DNA of 64,000 nt from Zeus faber (Eukaryota; Chordata; Actinopteri; Zeiformes; Zeidae): contig OY482852.1 of NCBI GenBank assembly GCA_960531495.1, forward strand, positions 3,077,688-3,141,687, written 5' to 3'. Below the pieces are notes generated by a model that saw nothing but the letters and a program-made list of their open reading frames with translations, did no database searches and was not told the DNA's origin. Positions 45,197 through 57,849 of this stretch are shown here, piece by piece (positions within the stretch are counted from its first letter, which is position 1; every line of letters starts with the position of its first letter). The translations under genes were made by a program, and so were the position numbers.

Positions 45197-45395
45197 CAGA
45201 GAAAATACTACGTTTTTTTTAATATCCGTAAACATATGGACAGGGCCTTACTCTGCTCATGCCACTTATTCCTCTGGAAGGTTTAGCTGTGACTGTGACA
45301 CACAGTGAAAAAATGTTGTTTTTGGACAAATGTGTCCAAAGTGCTAATCAACATCATGAAAACATCATTAGCGTGGCAATAAATTGTCCCGTATG
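45197..45395 (-). repeat. Inverted-repeat arm 1 (core and MITE half)
   Basis: The reverse complement matches 47015-47231. The core 45321-45395 differs from its partner by about one base in 74. The rest, which includes a hAT-like MITE end (TAAGGCCCTGTCCATATGTT on the minus strand), is more diverged. Poly-C (45173-45192) and C-rich DNA (45396 on) bound it. Confidence 0.85.
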
Positions 45396-45399
45396 CCCC

Positions 45400-47010
45400 C
45401 CACCCCCACCCCCACCCGCACCACCTCCTCCACCCCTTTTAGATGAGCTGAAACAAGAGAAGTACTTAACTAATCCCCGGGGGCAGATTTGGGGAGAGTG
45501 GATCAGACCAGGAAGCAGCCAGGTTTCAATCACCTGGAGAATTGCTGCTTCTTTCCAGGGTAATAACTTTTCCAAACCCGGCTTTTCATTCCCGAGCAGC
45601 TCGGCGTTGGCGAAGGAGCAGGAGGAGGAGATTCTGCCGTGATTAACAACAAGTGCACCACCCGGCTGCTCCCGATACCCGAGCCTCCTGAGACTCGGAA
45701 TACAAGATGAAAGTTATTCCATATGCACATTTTGAAAAACAGAATAAAAACATTTAAAAAGACACGTCAACAGGTAGAAACGTTCTCGGTTTCAGCAATG
45801 CATAGAAAACATGTTGAATACATGGGTGAAATATTATTGTAATTTACTGTATTGTATCTGTATTTCTAATTGTATTTTTACATGATATTACATTTTTATT
45901 AAAGAAAAGCACATATCAAGGGGATATTCCTAAACAATAAGGTTTTAAATAACTATGCTCTACATGAAAACATTGGTTTGTTTGGGGTAGAGAGGTGATA
46001 TGACAATTATTATTATTTATAAAAGTAATAACAAAATAACAACAGTAATAATAATAAAAATAATACCTTAAACTTACTTACAGTCCCCCAAGTCCCGTTA
46101 CAAAGCAGAACTCAAAGCAAACAAAGTTAAAAAATGACTTGTATTTCATGTTTTCTGTGGCACTCCCTTTCACAAAACACTGATCCTACAGTCAGACATT
46201 TCGGACAAATAATGGATTTTAGCACCAAAAGTAAAACATTTAAAGCTCTTGTTAAAATGTTAGCCTGCAAAAAGTGATTTGATTTGATTACCCAAGGTGC
46301 CACGCCCACTTCTGACGATAAGTCTATCGAGCGACTCAGCTGGATTTATCTAAAAATGTTGCTGGAGTGGTCGCCATGGCTCCCATTGTGTTGCTAATTA
46401 CTGCAATACTTCTCAGTGTTTGGAGGGAAATTTAGCAGAAAGGATGTGAAATTGGCCGGAGTTGGGGTTTAAGGACGAATCGTTTCAAAAACGTTGTCAC
46501 GGAACCGTACGAGCACAATTAATTTAGTATAATTTAGTTTCTCCGCCGTCCAGCCAAGGGACCATCTGGATCTTCACAACCCCACTTATCTGTAGAAACA
46601 GCTGCACATTTTCAGACATCGTCCTTAAGTTTACCGTCGGATTCAAAAAGGGAAAAAACAGGTCATCATTGGGTGTCGGAAAAGGGAACGGGGGAAATAT
46701 TTCTGGAGGGGAGATTACCCACAAGCCCCCTCTCGGAAGGGAAACTGCACCAAAGTCTCAGCGAGCCCAAAGGCCGCGAGCGATTGGACTTCAGTTACAG
46801 AGCGGGTTCCGTGGTGTGCGATGGAACCAGAGTGTGGGATATTTGGTGTGTTTGTTTACCCGGGGTCATCCCCTCTGAGGAGGTTGCATGAGGATACGGC
46901 TCGCTGGCTAATTGCTATCTGCAAAGGCCCAAATAAATAGAAGAGCCACAGGATTTCAATGAATGTGCAAGTTGGAATTGGCTCCCGTTGGAGCGGCTGG
47001 AGCCTTGGCC
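45400..47010. other. Sequence between the inverted arms
   Basis: No gene. The blocks around 46310-46410 (for example GTTGCTAATTACTGCAATAC) and 46930-47010 look complex and non-repetitive, and could be conserved non-coding DNA. Confidence 0.4.
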
Positions 47011-47014
47011 CGGG

Positions 47015-47231
47015 CCATACGGGACAATTTATTGCCACGCTAATGATGTTTTCATGATTTTGATTAGCACTTTGGACACATTTGTCCAAAATCTACATTT
47101 TTTCAGTCGTATGAAGCCACTGTGTGTCGCAGTCACAGCCAAACCTTCGAGAGGAATAAGTAGCCTTAGCAGAGTTAGGCCCTGTCCATATGTTTACGGA
47201 TATTTAAGAAAACGTAGTATTTTCTCTGCTT
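47015..47231 (+). repeat. Inverted-repeat arm 2
   Basis: Begins CCATACGGGACAATTTATTG, partner of arm 1 about 1.6 kb away. The MITE at its right end continues as a complete element to 47292. Confidence 0.85.
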
Positions 47232-47292
47232 TTTTTAACGGAGGGGGGAAAATGCGTTTTCGGAAAAATCACTATATGTGTGGACGAGGCCT
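47175..47292 (+). mobile_element. Short hAT-like MITE
   Basis: The ends TAGGCCCTGTCCATATG and the complement of TAAGGCCTCGTCCACACA form terminal inverted repeats of a palindromic, roughly 118-bp, non-coding element. Confidence 0.6.
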
Positions 47293-47294
47293 TA

Positions 47295-48810
47295 GAGTTC
47301 TTAAGAGGAAACAGTGATAGAAATCCTTGTGAAACAAAGCTTAAAATATATTCTTTAATGAATAATACAATTCTCCAATAATGGCACAATGAGTGAGAAT
47401 CATTTTTTATTCGCTTGTTTGTTTATTTACTGTATGAACCAATGTTGATCAATGCCAGTCAATGTCAGTCCACTGATCTGAGCAGCGTGGACGACAATTC
47501 AGCCCCAAATGAGAGGTGTTACAAATCTTCTCTGCATCGAAGCCTCATGGAGTAGCATGACGTTGGTGTACTCTCTACAGCTTCCTTTAAGGGGCGCTAT
47601 TTGTCGCTAATTATCTAACGTTACTGACGGCAACTCCAGCACGATATCAGACTAAGTAACTAAATAACTATATATATTGGTTAAACTATATCTTGATGAA
47701 TTTTCATTATTCAAAAATGGTACCAAATAGCAATATGACAATAACGATACAGCCCCACTGAAAGATGATAAAAAATGATGATGGTGCTCCACACATACTG
47801 GACAAAACAATAATTTGGCCGATGTGCATATGATCCACAAAGCGTGACATTCTCGAAGATGATTTCGGATCCTCTGCTAAGGAGCGTCCATGTTGGGTCC
47901 ATCTGGGCCAGTTCCCCTTTTAACGACGTATTGAGTGTCAACACGTTTTGGGATTTTACGACAGTTGGAAATGTGCGAGACACGCACCGCAGTGGACTTC
48001 AAAGTCCTCCATGCTTATTCTGGTTTGTCTTGCTGAACAATAAACGATTTTAATAGCTGTTAATTAGCGAACCCCAGCCTTCTCTGGACTGTAATTACAG
48101 AGCATGTGGTGGAGCTACACTACCATTCAACCAGAATTAAACATGTGTCTGGTGGGGCTTCTCCACAGCTGGAGCATCAGACGGATTCTGTGGAATCTAC
48201 TCATCGCTTTGCGCATAAAACCTTATTTTTTTGCTTGTTTGTTTGTTTTAAACCAAAGCCCCACACAGCAACAAATGTAATCAATGTTTAATAAATCAAC
48301 CACTGTCTGAAATGCCTCAACTGATGGATTCATCCACATGAAAGGAATTTTGTGGACAAAACCAGAGCACGGCCTCCCAGGTTTTTTCTTTTAAAAACCT
48401 GACAACCGTCCACAGTGTCTCAGTGACTCCTCGACTACAAAAGTTCAAACTTTGGAGGCGATGGCTCCGAGTGGCTCACGAAACCTCGTGTCTTCTCTAG
48501 CTCATAGACATTCAGGGAGTTTACATCATTGAAGCCAATATGGTGAAGTCACGCGAAGCCGCTGGAATTCCCGGCGCCACCATCGTGCCTTCAGGGACCT
48601 TAAACAAAGTCCATTTTCTGATCTAATTTGGTTTCCTTGTCTGTTTTTTGGGAAGCGATGTTCTAACTCATAGCTCGGCGCTGTCCCCCCCCCCGTGCCT
48701 TACGAGACAGAAAAACACTGGCAGAACGTCGGTTTGGGTTGGTTCATTTCCTCCTAAAATACGGCAGATGTGTCCTTGGACCAGCGGTTACAGGGATGAA
48801 TTTCGATTCC
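47295..48810. other. Unrecognised sequence
   Basis: No gene or named repeat. A polyadenylation-like AACAATAAACG occurs near 48035 without an attached gene. Confidence 0.5.
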
Positions 48811-48814
48811 TGTA

Positions 48815-48980
48815 AGTGCTACTGTGGCAGTTCTGCCTTCCACACGCCACCCGAGTGGTGCTTTCAAGGCTCTCCTGCGCAGGGACACAAGCAGAGGTCT
48901 TGCAAACACATCAGTTTACTGGGGAGAGTGGCAAGATGTAAAAAGCCGGGAGCAGAGGGAGACGCTGAAACCGGGTTCCC
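48815..48980 (+). repeat. L2-leader-like repeat fragment
   Basis: Contains CTGTGGCAGTTCTGCCTTCC and AAGCCGGGAGCAGAG, shared with 49661-49990 and with the L2 leader at 10540. Confidence 0.6.
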
Positions 48981-49430
48981 ATACCTAAAACGACCAGACT
49001 CTGACACGGGGTTCCCATTCCCTAAAAAAACAAAAACGTCCAACAAAACAGAAACATTCCCCTTTCTTGGAGTTCGGTTCTCCAGAACATGGCCATGGTT
49101 GACCCTCCCCCAGGGCGACAACAGACACCCCTCCTCCCTTCCGGAGCATGGGGCCTTCAGCTGCTTTGCTGGCTGCCGGAGGTATAGCCGGGCTTGGCTG
49201 TTGCGGAGGCTGTTTGGAGGCGTGGCCTGGTTGCTGGGCTGCTGGATGTTCCCGGCAGTGGCTGCTGGGGGGAGCAGCTAGCTGCATGGTGATTGCTGCG
49301 GTTGCTTCTCCCTCAGTCCTCCACTGGACATCCTGGGTGCGGCTGCTGCCAATCCGGAGAGGGTTGGTGCTGGGGCCGTCCGTTGACCTGCTGGTGGCTC
49401 CAGTGCGTCTTTGAAAGCATGGGGATGGTA

Positions 49431-49625
49431 GCTCAGGAGGTAGAGCTGGTGGTCTAGTGATCCAAAGGTTGCTGGTTCAATCCCAGGCTCCTCCTGCTAG
49501 CATGCTGTAGTGTTCTTGAGCAAGACACTTAACCCCTAATTGCTCCTGATGGCTGCGTCCGTCGGTCTTTGAACAATTGTAAGTCGCTTTGGCTAAAAGT
49601 GTCTGATCAATGACTAAATGTAATG
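49431..49625 (+). repeat. tRNA-derived SINE (V-SINE-like)
   Basis: The head GGGGATGGTAGCTCAGGAGG (A box) and GGTTGCTGGTTCAATCCCAG (B box) form a tRNA-like region. A central GAGCAAGACACTTAACCCC and tail TAAGTCGCTTTGGCTAAAAG, then TGACTAAATGTAATG, are typical of fish tRNA-SINEs. It is probably a retroposed copy, not a working tRNA gene. Confidence 0.85.
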
Positions 49626-49660
49626 AAAGGCCTTTCAGTGTCCCTTCCCCATCCCTGTTC

Positions 49661-49990
49661 AGGGGTCACTGTGGCAGTTCCGCCTGCCACATGCACCCGA
49701 GTGGCAGATGTAACAAGCCGGGAGCAGATGGACACAGGTCATGACAGAGGATCTCCGTGTGTGTGTGTGGGGATGGGTGATTTACCTGTTTTTCAGGGGT
49801 CACTGTGGCAGTTCCGCCTGCCACATGCACCCGAGTGGCAGATGTAACAAGCCGGGAGCAGATGGACACAGGTCATGACAGAGGATCTCCGTGTGTGTGT
49901 GTGGGGATGGGTGATTTACCTGTTTCTCGTTGATTGCTCTGAGTTGCAACAGGCATACAGCCACCCCTGTTCCCAGGCCAAATTACCTAG
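49661..49990 (+). repeat. 134-bp tandem duplication, L2-leader-like
   Basis: Units 49661-49794 and 49795-49928 begin AGGGGTCACTGTGGCAGTTC and differ only near the end. The following 60 bp (CAACAGGCATACAGCCACCC) match the L2 leader near 10750. Confidence 0.9.
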
Positions 49991-50174
49991 ACCCCAAAAC
50001 CAAAGATACATTCGGTAAAACTGCTGATGTGACAAGCAAAACCATTTGGACCCCATCCTAAAAGTTACGTACTACCAATAATATATTAATTATTTTTTGG
50101 AAATAAGACAATAATACAATAACCTACTGGACACCAGCCAGAAGCACCTGTTTCACAGTGGGTAGTCATTCACT

Positions 50175-50240
50175 GATCAGAATCAGAATACGTATATACG
50201 GCCAAGTACATTTAACAAAAGTAAAGTAAAGTAAATTAAA
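50175..50240 (-). repeat. Possible LINE/SINE tail fragment
   Basis: GATCAGAATCAGAATACGTA followed by AAGTACATTTAACAAAAGTA resembles the inverted 3' end common to several fish retroposons. Confidence 0.4.
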
Positions 50241-50244
50241 GTTA

Positions 50245-52500
50245 AGATTGGTGCATTGCATAGAATCCAACAAAGAATAGCCAAATATACAAAAATATAC
50301 TGAATATACAAAAAGTGGTTCTATGCATTTAATTCTATGGTCTAGAATCCTACTGGAACCCAATAAAGGAAACAGGGCTGAGAAAACATGAGGCTCAGGG
50401 AACATAGGACCCAAAATACCTTGAGGGAACATAGGTGTGGGGGATGTAGGCTGGGGGCACGTAGGGTGGGGGGACACTGGGAAGATCCCTTGAAGAACTA
50501 ATCAGCACTAATTGACAGCGACCACCAAAGGCCCATAAGCACATGCCCTCGAATGGAGGTGAAGAACATCTGCAGCCAAACGTCTATTTCCCCTTTTGAG
50601 GAGGACGGGTTCAATGTCTGAATGAACTCATTAGCCTCGGGATGGAAATGCTCCGTGGGCTTTGCAGAGAGGAGTCCAGGCTGCTTCACACCACAACAAC
50701 CCAAAGGACATTACCGGTGATTAACGCCTCGGACGCTTCCAGAACATCTGGGGGAGGGGAAGAGAAGCACGAGGGATGGGGGAAACACAAACACGTCTGG
50801 TCTACGGGAGGAAGAAGTCTGAACGCTGGAGAGAGGGAGAGAGAGAGAGAGAGAGAGAAAAGAGAGGGAAAGAAAATAATGCGGCTGAAACTTCAGTAGA
50901 AGGTGTTTCAGTCCTGAAAAATGATGTATCGTCAGGACCTCCCATGTCTCCTCCTGGGGTCCTTGAATCTGTTCTAAAGTGTTTTCAAGGTGGAATAATT
51001 GGCTGCGCGAGGGCGTTGAAGTAGCACTGTGCTAAATAGTGGCGGTTAGTCTCCACTAAATCTCGGTAATAGATCAATACAGGAGGAAAACAATTTAATA
51101 ATAAAAGGGTTTCCATTGTCTCCACTGACTCCACTCTGAGAATCAGTTCAATTAGGAGGTCGTAAATCCTTGAGCATTTTGGGACATCTGCGACGTGCCC
51201 TCAGCCGGATCATGTCTGTGCAATGGTGTTTCACTGGGTTCTGAGTTGCATATTTGGGTGTTTCCTGTGGGGATCACTTTGGTGTCGTATCATTTGTGGT
51301 GTGCCTAGAAATCAATTGCTCGACTGTCTGGCCAAAAATAAAGAAAAATATGGAACATTTTCTACGAATTTGGTTCAGACTCAGATGTGCAATGAGGTGA
51401 GCTGCAGCATCCTTTCCTCAGAGTTATATCAACACGAGTAAAAGCTGAGAGGTGAGTCTATGGTCAACGATGAAGACAGTACAATGGATACCAAGATGAT
51501 TTTTGGGAGAAAAGTCAGAACATCTGTAAAACAGAGGAAAGGAACACATAATTTAAGGATCCACATATGTTGTAATGGCACAGAGAGGTCTGTGCAGAAT
51601 TTATGGTCCAGAGCGTGTCTGAGTGGTCCCAAAGCTCCAGATCCATGTTTGATGTGGTACCAACACAGCCTGATGGACTGGGTGCTCCACTGAGCCCCAA
51701 CCGGGTCCAATTCACTGACACTTACCACAGATCAGGATCAACTGATTTATCAATATTTGTTTGGATTGTCATCTTGTTCTATCAGTTCTATCATTAAACC
51801 TCTGCGCATGGACCACTTGCATGTCGGTGTGTTGGTAAAAGGGATAAACTGATGAATCTATTGAAATTCAAGGTTGTTTACTCAACGTGTAAACAGCTGC
51901 ACTAGAAAATCCTACACAGTTTAGATTAGATCAGATTAAATGAGTTCACAAAATCGATTTTTTTTTTTGGGCTCACAATTTAAGATATAGCCTGTTAAAG
52001 GTTATGTAATGTGATTTCTTAAGATGCACTACTGAGTTATAAAAACAAACAAACAAATACATAAATAAATAAAAATAATAATCACCGCCCTCATACTGTT
52101 AACACAATAACAATACAAATAATTCAAATAATAATCAACAAACCAGCAGAGATCCACTGATTCAAAGCGTCTGTACCTGTTTTACTGGTTAGGGAAAAAA
52201 AAGCGTTTTATGTTCCACCGACGAGGGTCGATCACTGTCTCCCCCGGAGCAAAACTGCAGCTTTACTGCTTCACCTTAAAATACCTCTGAGGTGTCTGGA
52301 AGGAGGATTCTGATCTATTCTGAGCCTTAACTGAACTAAAGATTCAAGATGAAAGAACCACATTGACATTTCTCCTTCAGCAGAAAACACATCAAGTAAG
52401 TAGTACAAGCAACTTGTGGAATATCCTGGAGTAGGATTTGATGTTAATCCAGATTTTATTATTTCTAGATTCCTAGATTTTTAATTTATTGTTATATTGT
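50245..52500. other. Unrecognised sequence
   Basis: A GA tract lies at 50830-50862. No gene or repeat family could be assigned. Confidence 0.5.
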
Positions 52501-52534
52501 AGTGACGAGTGAAGATAATGATAATCACCATCAT

Positions 52535-52535
52535 C

Positions 52536-52587
<52 letters not shown>

Positions 52588-52627
52588 CATTAATAATAGT
52601 ATAGTGTTGTTATTATTAATAATGATG

Positions 52628-52682
<55 letters not shown>
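52535..52682 (+). repeat. Mirrored (TTA)n / (TAA)n microsatellite
   Basis: About 50 bp of TTA, then, after a short spacer, about 60 bp of TAA. This makes a long potential hairpin. Confidence 0.97.
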
Positions 52683-52684
<2 letters not shown>

Positions 52685-53004
52685 AATATTATTCATAATA
52701 ATAATGTGGTTTTATGTATTTTTTGCTTGATGGAGCAAATAAAAGTTTAATTTGACATTTCTTGCCATATGTATAACGTACTCGCTATTTTGGTCATCCT
52801 CTATGGTTTGGTGCATTTCCATTGAAATCCAAAAACAGCATAAAATAAACATTTTTGAGGTTAAAACATACATTTTGAAAAATCGAAATAATAAAAAATA
52901 AATAAAATAATGCAGAAAAATACAGAAAAAGCTAGTTTATACCATTTTTTTATTTTACGTACAATGGGCCAATGGACCTCTGTTGTAGAACAGGTGTAGA
53001 ACTC

Positions 53005-53190
53005 AGGTAAAGGCAGGTTTAGGCCTAAGCTTTGGACCTCAAGTTTAGGCCTCAGGCCTGGGCCTCGGGTCTCGGCCTTATGGGCTTCAGGTTTAGGCCT
53101 CAGCTTTAGCTCTTAGGGTTAGGCCTTAGGTTTGGAGTTCAGGTTTAGGCCTTGGCTTCAGCGCTTAGATTCAGGCCTCAGGTTTGGCCC
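53005..53190 (+). repeat. AGGTTTAGGCCTCAG-type degenerate minisatellite
   Basis: Recurring GTTTAGGCCT, CTCAGGCCT and GGGTTAGGCCTTAGG motifs with irregular spacing over about 185 bp. Confidence 0.7.
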
Positions 53191-53479
53191 TCTAAAGTAT
53201 AAGGTTTGGCCAGCAAGGTATTTATAGTCGCTTGTTTTCAGTAAATTAGATTCGTTTGCTCCGAGATCTTTCCCTTCAGACTTTTTCGAGTTTGAGCCCT
53301 CAAGCTCACCTGGTTCAAATTGTCTGGGAAGAACACATGAAATTGGTCAGAGTATCTGGAGAAGAATCAGAAAATGGAGAGGCTTTTTAGAATAAATGTA
53401 TAAGATAAAATAAAAGACCGTATAAAAATAGGGAGATTTATTCTTTTTTAGGCACCAAATAGAAGTTTATTCCAATTCA

Positions 53480-53575
53480 AGATGTTTATTTATCACATAC
53501 ATATACATACGAACATACATATATGTAGTGAAATGTCATTGCAACGCCCCCGGATATTATGCACAATAAGTACAT
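53480..53575 (-). repeat. LINE/SINE 3' tail fragment
   Basis: The reverse complement contains GACATTTCACTACATATATG and a run ending in TTGAATTGGAA, like the tail inside the L2 at about 11695-11768. Confidence 0.45.
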
Positions 53576-53579
53576 GGTT

Positions 53580-54810
53580 TTACCGTGATCGCTTTTAAAA
53601 GATCAGACCTAATTTGTTCAAGGTTAGGACATTATAATCTGCTTTTGTACCACTTCAGTTGATAACAGCAGCGGTATAACTGTAAATAAAATCAACCTGA
53701 GGTAGAAAATCCTGCAGGTTTTCAGAAAGTAAAATTCCACTTCAAAATTCCATTTTCAATTAGCGTCGAGCCAGAGGTTCTCACTTGAGAATTATAGTTT
53801 ATACCCTATATACCCATACCAGTAACTTTGCATTTGTATATTTTTTTATATATTTGATCATTTCTATTTTGTATTATTTGGCATTTTCTGTAATTTGGCA
53901 ATTATTATTTTTATTTGATCTTTACTTTACTTTTTTATTCTATGATATTTTATTATTTTATTTAAAAATTTGTCTGTTATGCTTTTTAATATGCTAATCG
54001 TCTGTAGTAACGCCCCACGACAAACTCCTCATATGTATATGCACCTGAGGGAATAAACTCATTCTGACTTTCTGAAGCTGGAATTTTCCACCTGTGAAAT
54101 CAACAGGACAATAACACAAATCAACAAAAAGAAAGAGAGAAGGTGTCGCAGCACCTCTCTGGTGGGACGATGATGTCTGACGTGCATGAAAACAAGGTGT
54201 AATTGGTGGTATTACTTCAGTTCGTTGCAGAACCAATATGGCGACCACATGTTGGCAGCGGCGCTGGGTTCTGGGCACGTTGTTTCCAGTGCGATCAATC
54301 TTTAGCGGGAACGTGTTCAAAAGAAAGGCTTCCCATAACATTCTTGTGCTGGCCATATATATCCTCAGTTGCCCTGACAGGAGGGCGCGGTCAACCAGCG
54401 CCCTCAATATAAACGCTGCCGTTGAAGGGTCAGCATTGCGTCACCTCTGTAGACTCGATCTGTGGATTTTCCCTGCAAAAGGTTGCGACATCGAACCTAA
54501 GAAATATATTTTTATTTCCTCCAGATTAATCATTAGTCTGTAAGAATGTTTATAAAATAACAAGGCCGTTATTATTGTAATTATTATGCTCCCATTAGGA
54601 CCAAAGAGGCTTCCAACGGCAATAACAGATCGTAAAACTCAGTCATAAATGACGTTATATGAAATGACACAGTTGTTATTGATGAATATGTTCCCCCCTC
54701 AGACAGATGATCAGTAGTTATCAATTATCAATCGATTCAGTCGACAGCGATGACAAAGGAAGGCAGAGATCCAACACCTCAAAAAAAGAATTGGTAGTTT
54801 GGTCAATTGT
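53580..54810. other. Unrecognised sequence
   Basis: AT-rich on the left, mixed on the right. No gene recognised. Confidence 0.5.
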
Positions 54811-54824
54811 AATGGTATAACATC

Positions 54825-55060
54825 CATCCATTTGTTTATCTATCCATCCACCCGTCTGTATTTCCATCCATCCATCCGTCCGTTTGTAATTCCATCCATC
54901 CATCCAGTCTATCTATTCAAGTTCAAATTTATTCATCCATCCATTTGTATTTCCGTCTATCATCCATCCATCTATCCATCCATCCGTTTGTCTAGCCATT
55001 CATCCATCTGTTTGGATTTCCATCCCTCCACCCGTTCATCCTCCCTATACAGCCATGGTT
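54825..55060 (+). repeat. (CATC)n-type imperfect array
   Basis: CCATCCATCCGTCCGTTTGT-type units with interruptions. Confidence 0.92.
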
Positions 55061-55149
55061 TATCAGAATCACAACTCACAGTAATAATTATTATTGCAGA
55101 ACTTTCCTCCAAATCCATCCAATGAAAAGTGCAGACGTCAGCGCTTCGC

Positions 55150-55440
55150 TCCTGACACTCGTCCGTCGTGGCCCTTCCAGATCCCGGAGAAACCAAACAA
55201 CAGACACCAACATTTTTAATTGCAGATCTCTGCAGTGAAACCAGTGTGCGCCGCCGGGCGGGTCGCTCGGGCCGGGCGCAGCCCACGGCGGCTGATGGCC
55301 GATCCGGCTCCATCAGCACCACAGCCGTGAAATCCAAAGCGAGGGACCGAACCGAGCCGTGGACGCGATGACACGGGGTCACGGGGATTCCTGCACAGAT
55401 GACTGGGCAGAAGATCTGCAGCCAGGAGAGAGGAAACCAC
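55150..55440. other. GC-rich block, origin unknown
   Basis: A CpG-dense stretch (55235-55380) open on both strands. On the minus strand two AG acceptor-like sites (CTGCAG, GTGCAG) occur near 55405-55430, but the product is not recognisable. Confidence 0.35.
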
Positions 55441-55732
55441 AGTGTCATAAACGTATACAAGTCACTGGATCATCTGGAAAACTGACAAAATTATTCTTAA
55501 GTTGATCCAATAACCCCAATTCATTTTTTTTTTTGGTGCAGCATGTTTAACGGTGTAGGCTTGGTTAGAGTCCCAACCACCGAAGTGGATTTAGGTTTGA
55601 GTCCCGCCGTGTTTTAGTGTGGAGGCCTGTTTTTAATTTGAAACTGTGTTGTCTCTGTGAAGTGTCTTTTTCTGTTTTGAGCCTTTTATTTCTGTTTATT
55701 CCTCGTTGCTTTGATATTAATGGATTCTATTC

Positions 55733-55790
55733 TCATGTAAAGCACTTTGAATTTCTCTTGTTTATGAAACGTGCTGCCTTGCCTTTGACA
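55733..55790 (+). repeat. LINE (L2-like) 3' tail fragment
   Basis: TCATGTAAAGCACTTTGAAT followed by TTTATGAAACGTGCTGCC, a decayed version of the L2 tail. Confidence 0.5.
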
Positions 55791-55799
55791 AAAACACCA

Positions 55800-57080
55800 A
55801 GTATTACCCAAGCGCAGGGAAACTAACCAGCCAGGGCTGAAATAATACTTTCCTTATTTAAGAGCAAAGTTAGTCGCACGCAACGATTACTTTGTTAAAA
55901 AATACAATCCAATATTTGATACTTAGCTGGTATTTTACGAGAAGCAGACGTTCAAGGTGTTGCGTTCTGCATGGGCTCCTCTAAATGCTTTTTTCCCCAT
56001 TGTTGGTGGCAGGGTCCGCCTTTGTGATGAATTTCATTAACCTCAAGTGACCAAGAAAAACAAATTACAAAAAAAAAGGTTTATTTGATATCTCTTGTGC
56101 CTGTCTGATCTACTACTTGAACTTGTCTTGCATGAATAAATTGTCAGTTTTTAACATTTTGTTGTATGACCTCAACTGGGTCTTTTTGTTTTTATGATCT
56201 GTTTTTTAAGTTTTGAATGGAATTCTGGGAAATGTACTGAAATCCACCCGACACAGACAATCTGATGGATTACCACTTAAATGTTTGCTTTGTGTGGATC
56301 CTCTACCAAAACACACAAACTGAAACATCATCACCTCAGACATCCATAAAATATGAATCTTTTGACAACAATTAGACTTCAGATCTTCAGGGTCAGATCT
56401 TTGGTTGTGGCGAAAAGTCAGGTTTTCTGGAGTCTCTTGGAAAAAAGACGCCAATAAAGCAAATAAAACTAAATAAACCTTCCAAGTTCTCCACGTTCTG
56501 GCTGAACTTCAGTCTTCTGAAACAAACTCAATTTATTCAGTAAATCCATGTAGGTATTTCACATTCAGTTCTTTGTATTTGCACCAAATCCATGCTTGAA
56601 AATTGAAATCCATTTTAAATCAGAAATAACTAATTTTAGCCACGATTCATCGTTTGTTGACATGACTACATCCATAGTTATGAGTGCACCTTTCATTCTT
56701 TGTTATCTTCAGACAGAAATCTCGACTGGGAGCTCATCTCTGTGCTGTAGTGCAGCTCAGATCACTCTGATCAGTCTGGCTGATGCCGACGCTGTTTGAC
56801 ATGGCGTGTGTTTTAGATAGGAATACAAAAACACAGGAATGAGCCACAACAACGGATCAATAGAGAATCTTCCCCTTAGTCCGCCTGTGTGCAGAGATGT
56901 CTCTATATGGCTAGAGTTGCCAAACAATAGATTTTATTTTTATTTCGTATTTCATTCTAACCTTCCATTTGTTACTTTTGTGAGAGCGCTACCACTTTCC
57001 CCCTTTAGTGTGAAGGATCTGAAGAAGATGCCTGTGTGTTTTATTCAGAATCGTAAACCTATCATTGGGCGTCATTAATC
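55800..57080. other. Unrecognised sequence
   Basis: No gene or repeat family identified. Confidence 0.5.
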
Positions 57081-57084
57081 CTGT

Positions 57085-57560
57085 GCTTTTTGCCAAACTG
57101 CCCACTTTGCAGTCAACTCCTTGAGCTATTGCATTGCCCTCAACTACCCCTGGCTTCCAGACTGTGGCAGAAATTACAACTTCAACAAAGTCTATTTCGC
57201 AATATTTGCATGCATAAGCATCTTCTTCCTGACACAAAGAGACTGTCTGGCCCGGGTTTTAGGGCTCTCCTGGGGAGCCTCTTGGCAGGCGAGCTGAAGT
57301 GTGGCGCTTCCATTTAGCGCTGGGCCGCAGCGAGGCTAACGATAAACCCAGCTCCTCCTCACCGTGCTCTGGGATTACGGGCCCAGTCGGCGTAATCTCA
57401 CCGGGTTAATACTGCTGTAATTTATCACGTGAGAATGGCGCAAATCACTTAGAATTCCCCGACAAGTTGCTTATATGTCGTCAGCGAGTGTCGGTGTCTG
57501 GAATGGTCTCTACAGCGCTTTTTATCGGCCAGGAGTGGCTCCGAAAACTGCTGTGTTCTT
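57085..57560. promoter_or_regulatory. Candidate conserved non-coding element
   Basis: Complex, repeat-free sequence with balanced composition, for example GGGTTAATACTGCTGTAATT then TATCACGTGAGAATGGCGCA. It has no coding signature. Its look is that of vertebrate conserved non-coding DNA, but this needs alignment to other fish. Confidence 0.3.
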
Positions 57561-57849
57561 AAAAGATATATGCGTATAGCCACATTGTATAAGTAAATAT
57601 ATGTACAATCTGATGAGATAGAATTACAGTATTACAGTAATACAGTATGACAGCATTACAGGAAATGTGGCATCACAACAGCAGTCCTGAAAATGGCGAT
57701 GATAATAATAGGGATAATAGTAGTAATGATAGTAATAGTGGTAGAAGTAGTAGTAATGGTAGAAGCACTAATAATAACATATAATTATAACTGGAAAGAC
57801 ATAAAATATTTCACTGAAGTGGAAAGGGGATGTTCAGGGTTCTGGAGCA

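Noticed and set aside
48739-49281. 180-codon plus-strand frame
   Set aside because: It starts in an L2-leader-like repeat and has no recognisable domain or splice context. I judge it chance-open GC-rich sequence.
49431-49625. A real tRNA gene
   Set aside because: A and B boxes are present, but the body continues into a SINE tail and the acceptor stem does not close convincingly.
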